59,542 nt of DNA from Methylocystaceae bacterium (GTDB lineage Bacteria > Pseudomonadota > Alphaproteobacteria > Rhodospirillales > Terasakiellaceae). Positions 58,125 through 59,542 of this stretch are shown here, one piece after another (the stretch's first letter is position 1; each line of letters begins with the position of its first letter). The notes under the pieces were generated by a model. The model was not told where the DNA came from. It made no database searches and worked only from the letters and a program-made list of their open reading frames with translations. The stretch covers positions 1 through 59,542 of the forward strand of contig JABXIC010000150.1 in assembly GCA_013373265.1 (NCBI GenBank), written 5' to 3'. Both the position numbers and the translations under genes were made by a program.

Positions 58125-59542
58125 CAAAACAGGAAGTAGCGTTGTGCCATGGGCAGTTCTGTCGCCGCCTGACAGACCAACGCTTCCCCATCGGCACGTA
58201 CTTCATAGGTTTCCGGATCAACCGAAATTTCCGGGACATAATCATTCAATTTCATGGATGATTTGCCAATAGACCGCGTATTGGTCACAGGCAGCACCGT
58301 TTTAGATAACCCGATCAATCCCGCAATATCGCGCGATACAGCCGCTTTTGAAGCAAAAGTCACAGATGACTTGCTTAACGAGCGACCAAACCCGCCAAAC
58401 ATAGGGCGATAATGCACCGGTTGCGGTGTCGGGATAGAGGCATTGGGGTCCCCCATCGCGGCGGCGGCAATGGTGCCGCATTTGACGATGATATCCGGTT
58501 TCACCCCAAAGAACATGGGTTTCCAGAAGACCAAATCGGCAAGTTTCCCAACCTCAATAGAGCCCACATGATCAGAAAGTCCATGGGCGATGGCCGGATT
58601 GATGGTGTATTTGGCAATATAGCGTTTGGCGCGGAAATTATCATTATGGGTGCCATCGCCATCTAATGCCCCGCGTTGCTTTTTCATTTTATCAGCGGTT
58701 TGCCATGTGCGGGTAATCACTTCCCCGACACGGCCCATGGCCTGACTGTCCGATGAAATCATGGAAAATGCACCAAGGTCATGCAGAATGTCTTCTGCTG
58801 CAATGGTTTCACGACGGATACGGCTCTCGGCAAAAGCCACATCTTCGGGAATATTCGGGTCAAGGTGGTGACAAACCATCAACATATCGAGATGTTCATC
58901 AATGGTATTGACCGTAAAGGGGCGTGTCGGGTTGGTCGAAGACGGCAACACATTATGTTCACCGCACAGCTTAATAATATCCGGTGCATGTCCGCCGCCT
59001 GCGCCTTCTGTGTGGAAGGTATGGATCGTGCGTCCTTTAAAGGCTGCACGGGTATGTTCCACAAAGCCGGACTCGTTTAACGTATCGGTATGGATGGCAA
59101 CTTGTACGTCCATTTCATCGGCCACACTTAAGCAATTATCAATGGCCGCTGGCGTAGTACCCCAATCTTCATGCAGCTTCAAGCCAATGGCGCCAGCTTG
59201 AACCTGTTCCACCAGCCCTTCGGGGCGTGAACTATTGCCTTTGCCAAAGAAGCCCAAGTTCATGGGCAACCCTTCTGCCGCTTGCATCATACGTTCCAGA
59301 TGCCAAGGACCGGGCGTACAGGTTGTTGCGTTTGTGCCTTCTGCCGGACCTGTGCCCCCACCCAACATGGTGGTGACACCGCTATAAAGCGCATCTTCCA
59401 CCTGCTGCGGGCAAATCCAGTGGATATGGGCGTCAATCCCACCAGCCGTCACAATCCGGCCTTCACCAGCAATGGCTTCGGTACCGGGACCGACGATAAT
59501 ATCCACATCGGGTTGCACATCCGGGTTACCCGCCTTGCCGAT
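58124..59542 (-). CDS. ureC: Urease alpha subunit UreC, partial (5' end beyond the right edge)
   Basis: [59 protein letters not shown] carbamylated-Lys region; MVCHHLDPN; open to the window end. Confidence 0.97.
   Translation of the reverse strand: MGKAGNPDVQPDVDIIVGPGTEAIAGEGRIVTAGGIDAHIHWICPQQVEDALYSGVTTMLGGGTGPAEGTNATTCTPGPWHLERMMQAAEGLPMNLGFFGKGNSSRPEGLVEQVQAGAIGLKLHEDWGTTPAAIDNCLSVADEMDVQVAIHTDTLNESGFVEHTRAAFKGRTIHTFHTEGAGGGHAPDIIKLCGEHNVLPSSTNPTRPFTVNTIDEHLDMLMVCHHLDPNIPEDVAFAESRIRRETIAAEDILHDLGAFSMISSDSQAMGRVGEVITRTWQTADKMKKQRGALDGDGTHNDNFRAKRYIAKYTINPAIAHGLSDHVGSIEVGKLADLVFWKPMFFGVKPDIIVKCGTIAAAAMGDPNASIPTPQPVHYRPMFGGFGRSLSKSSVTFASKAAVSRDIAGLIGLSKTVLPVTNTRSIGKSSMKLNDYVPEISVDPETYEVRADGEALVCQAATELPMAQRYFLF

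Noticed and set aside
57651-58139. 162-aa plus-strand ORF
   Set aside because: Antisense to ureE; ureE is clearly identified and in operon context.
1-59542. CRISPR arrays, transposases, integrases, toxin-antitoxin or defense genes
   Set aside because: No regularly spaced repeats and no ORF with such hallmarks were seen on either strand.

Overview
The window is a gene-dense, moderate-GC segment that looks alphaproteobacterial (taxon inferred from gene content only). I support about 50 protein-coding genes and found no rRNA, tRNA, CRISPR array, IS element or prophage. In order it contains: an ABC-2-type exporter module (ATPase partial at the left edge, HlyD lipoprotein, TetR regulator); an OmpA-like lipoprotein; a secreted protein I could not assign; two divergent paralogous FadR/GntR regulators; a ~14 kb operon joining a branched-chain-amino-acid-type ABC importer to an acyl-CoA ligase and a beta-oxidation set; mmsA plus an omega-aminotransferase; an RND efflux pair; modEABC with a ModE-like operator; a second RND pair; an orphan hybrid histidine kinase; a lone citrate lyase alpha subunit (citF); mgtE; a decayed bile-acid:sodium-symporter remnant; an iron-type periplasmic cluster (imelysin, multicopper oxidase, diheme peroxidase/oxidase-like protein, imelysin, DUF1513, class III nucleotide cyclase) behind a Fur-like box; a ferric-reductase-like flavoprotein; an AbrB-family permease; tandem HupE/UreJ paralogs; a cytochrome b561-DHC / SHP / DHC / membrane-anchored LuxR module; and the urease genes ureG, ureF, ureE and ureC (ureC partial at the right edge). 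The best candidates for an under-described system are the SHP/DHC/b561/LuxR redox module and the multicopper-oxidase-containing imelysin cluster.
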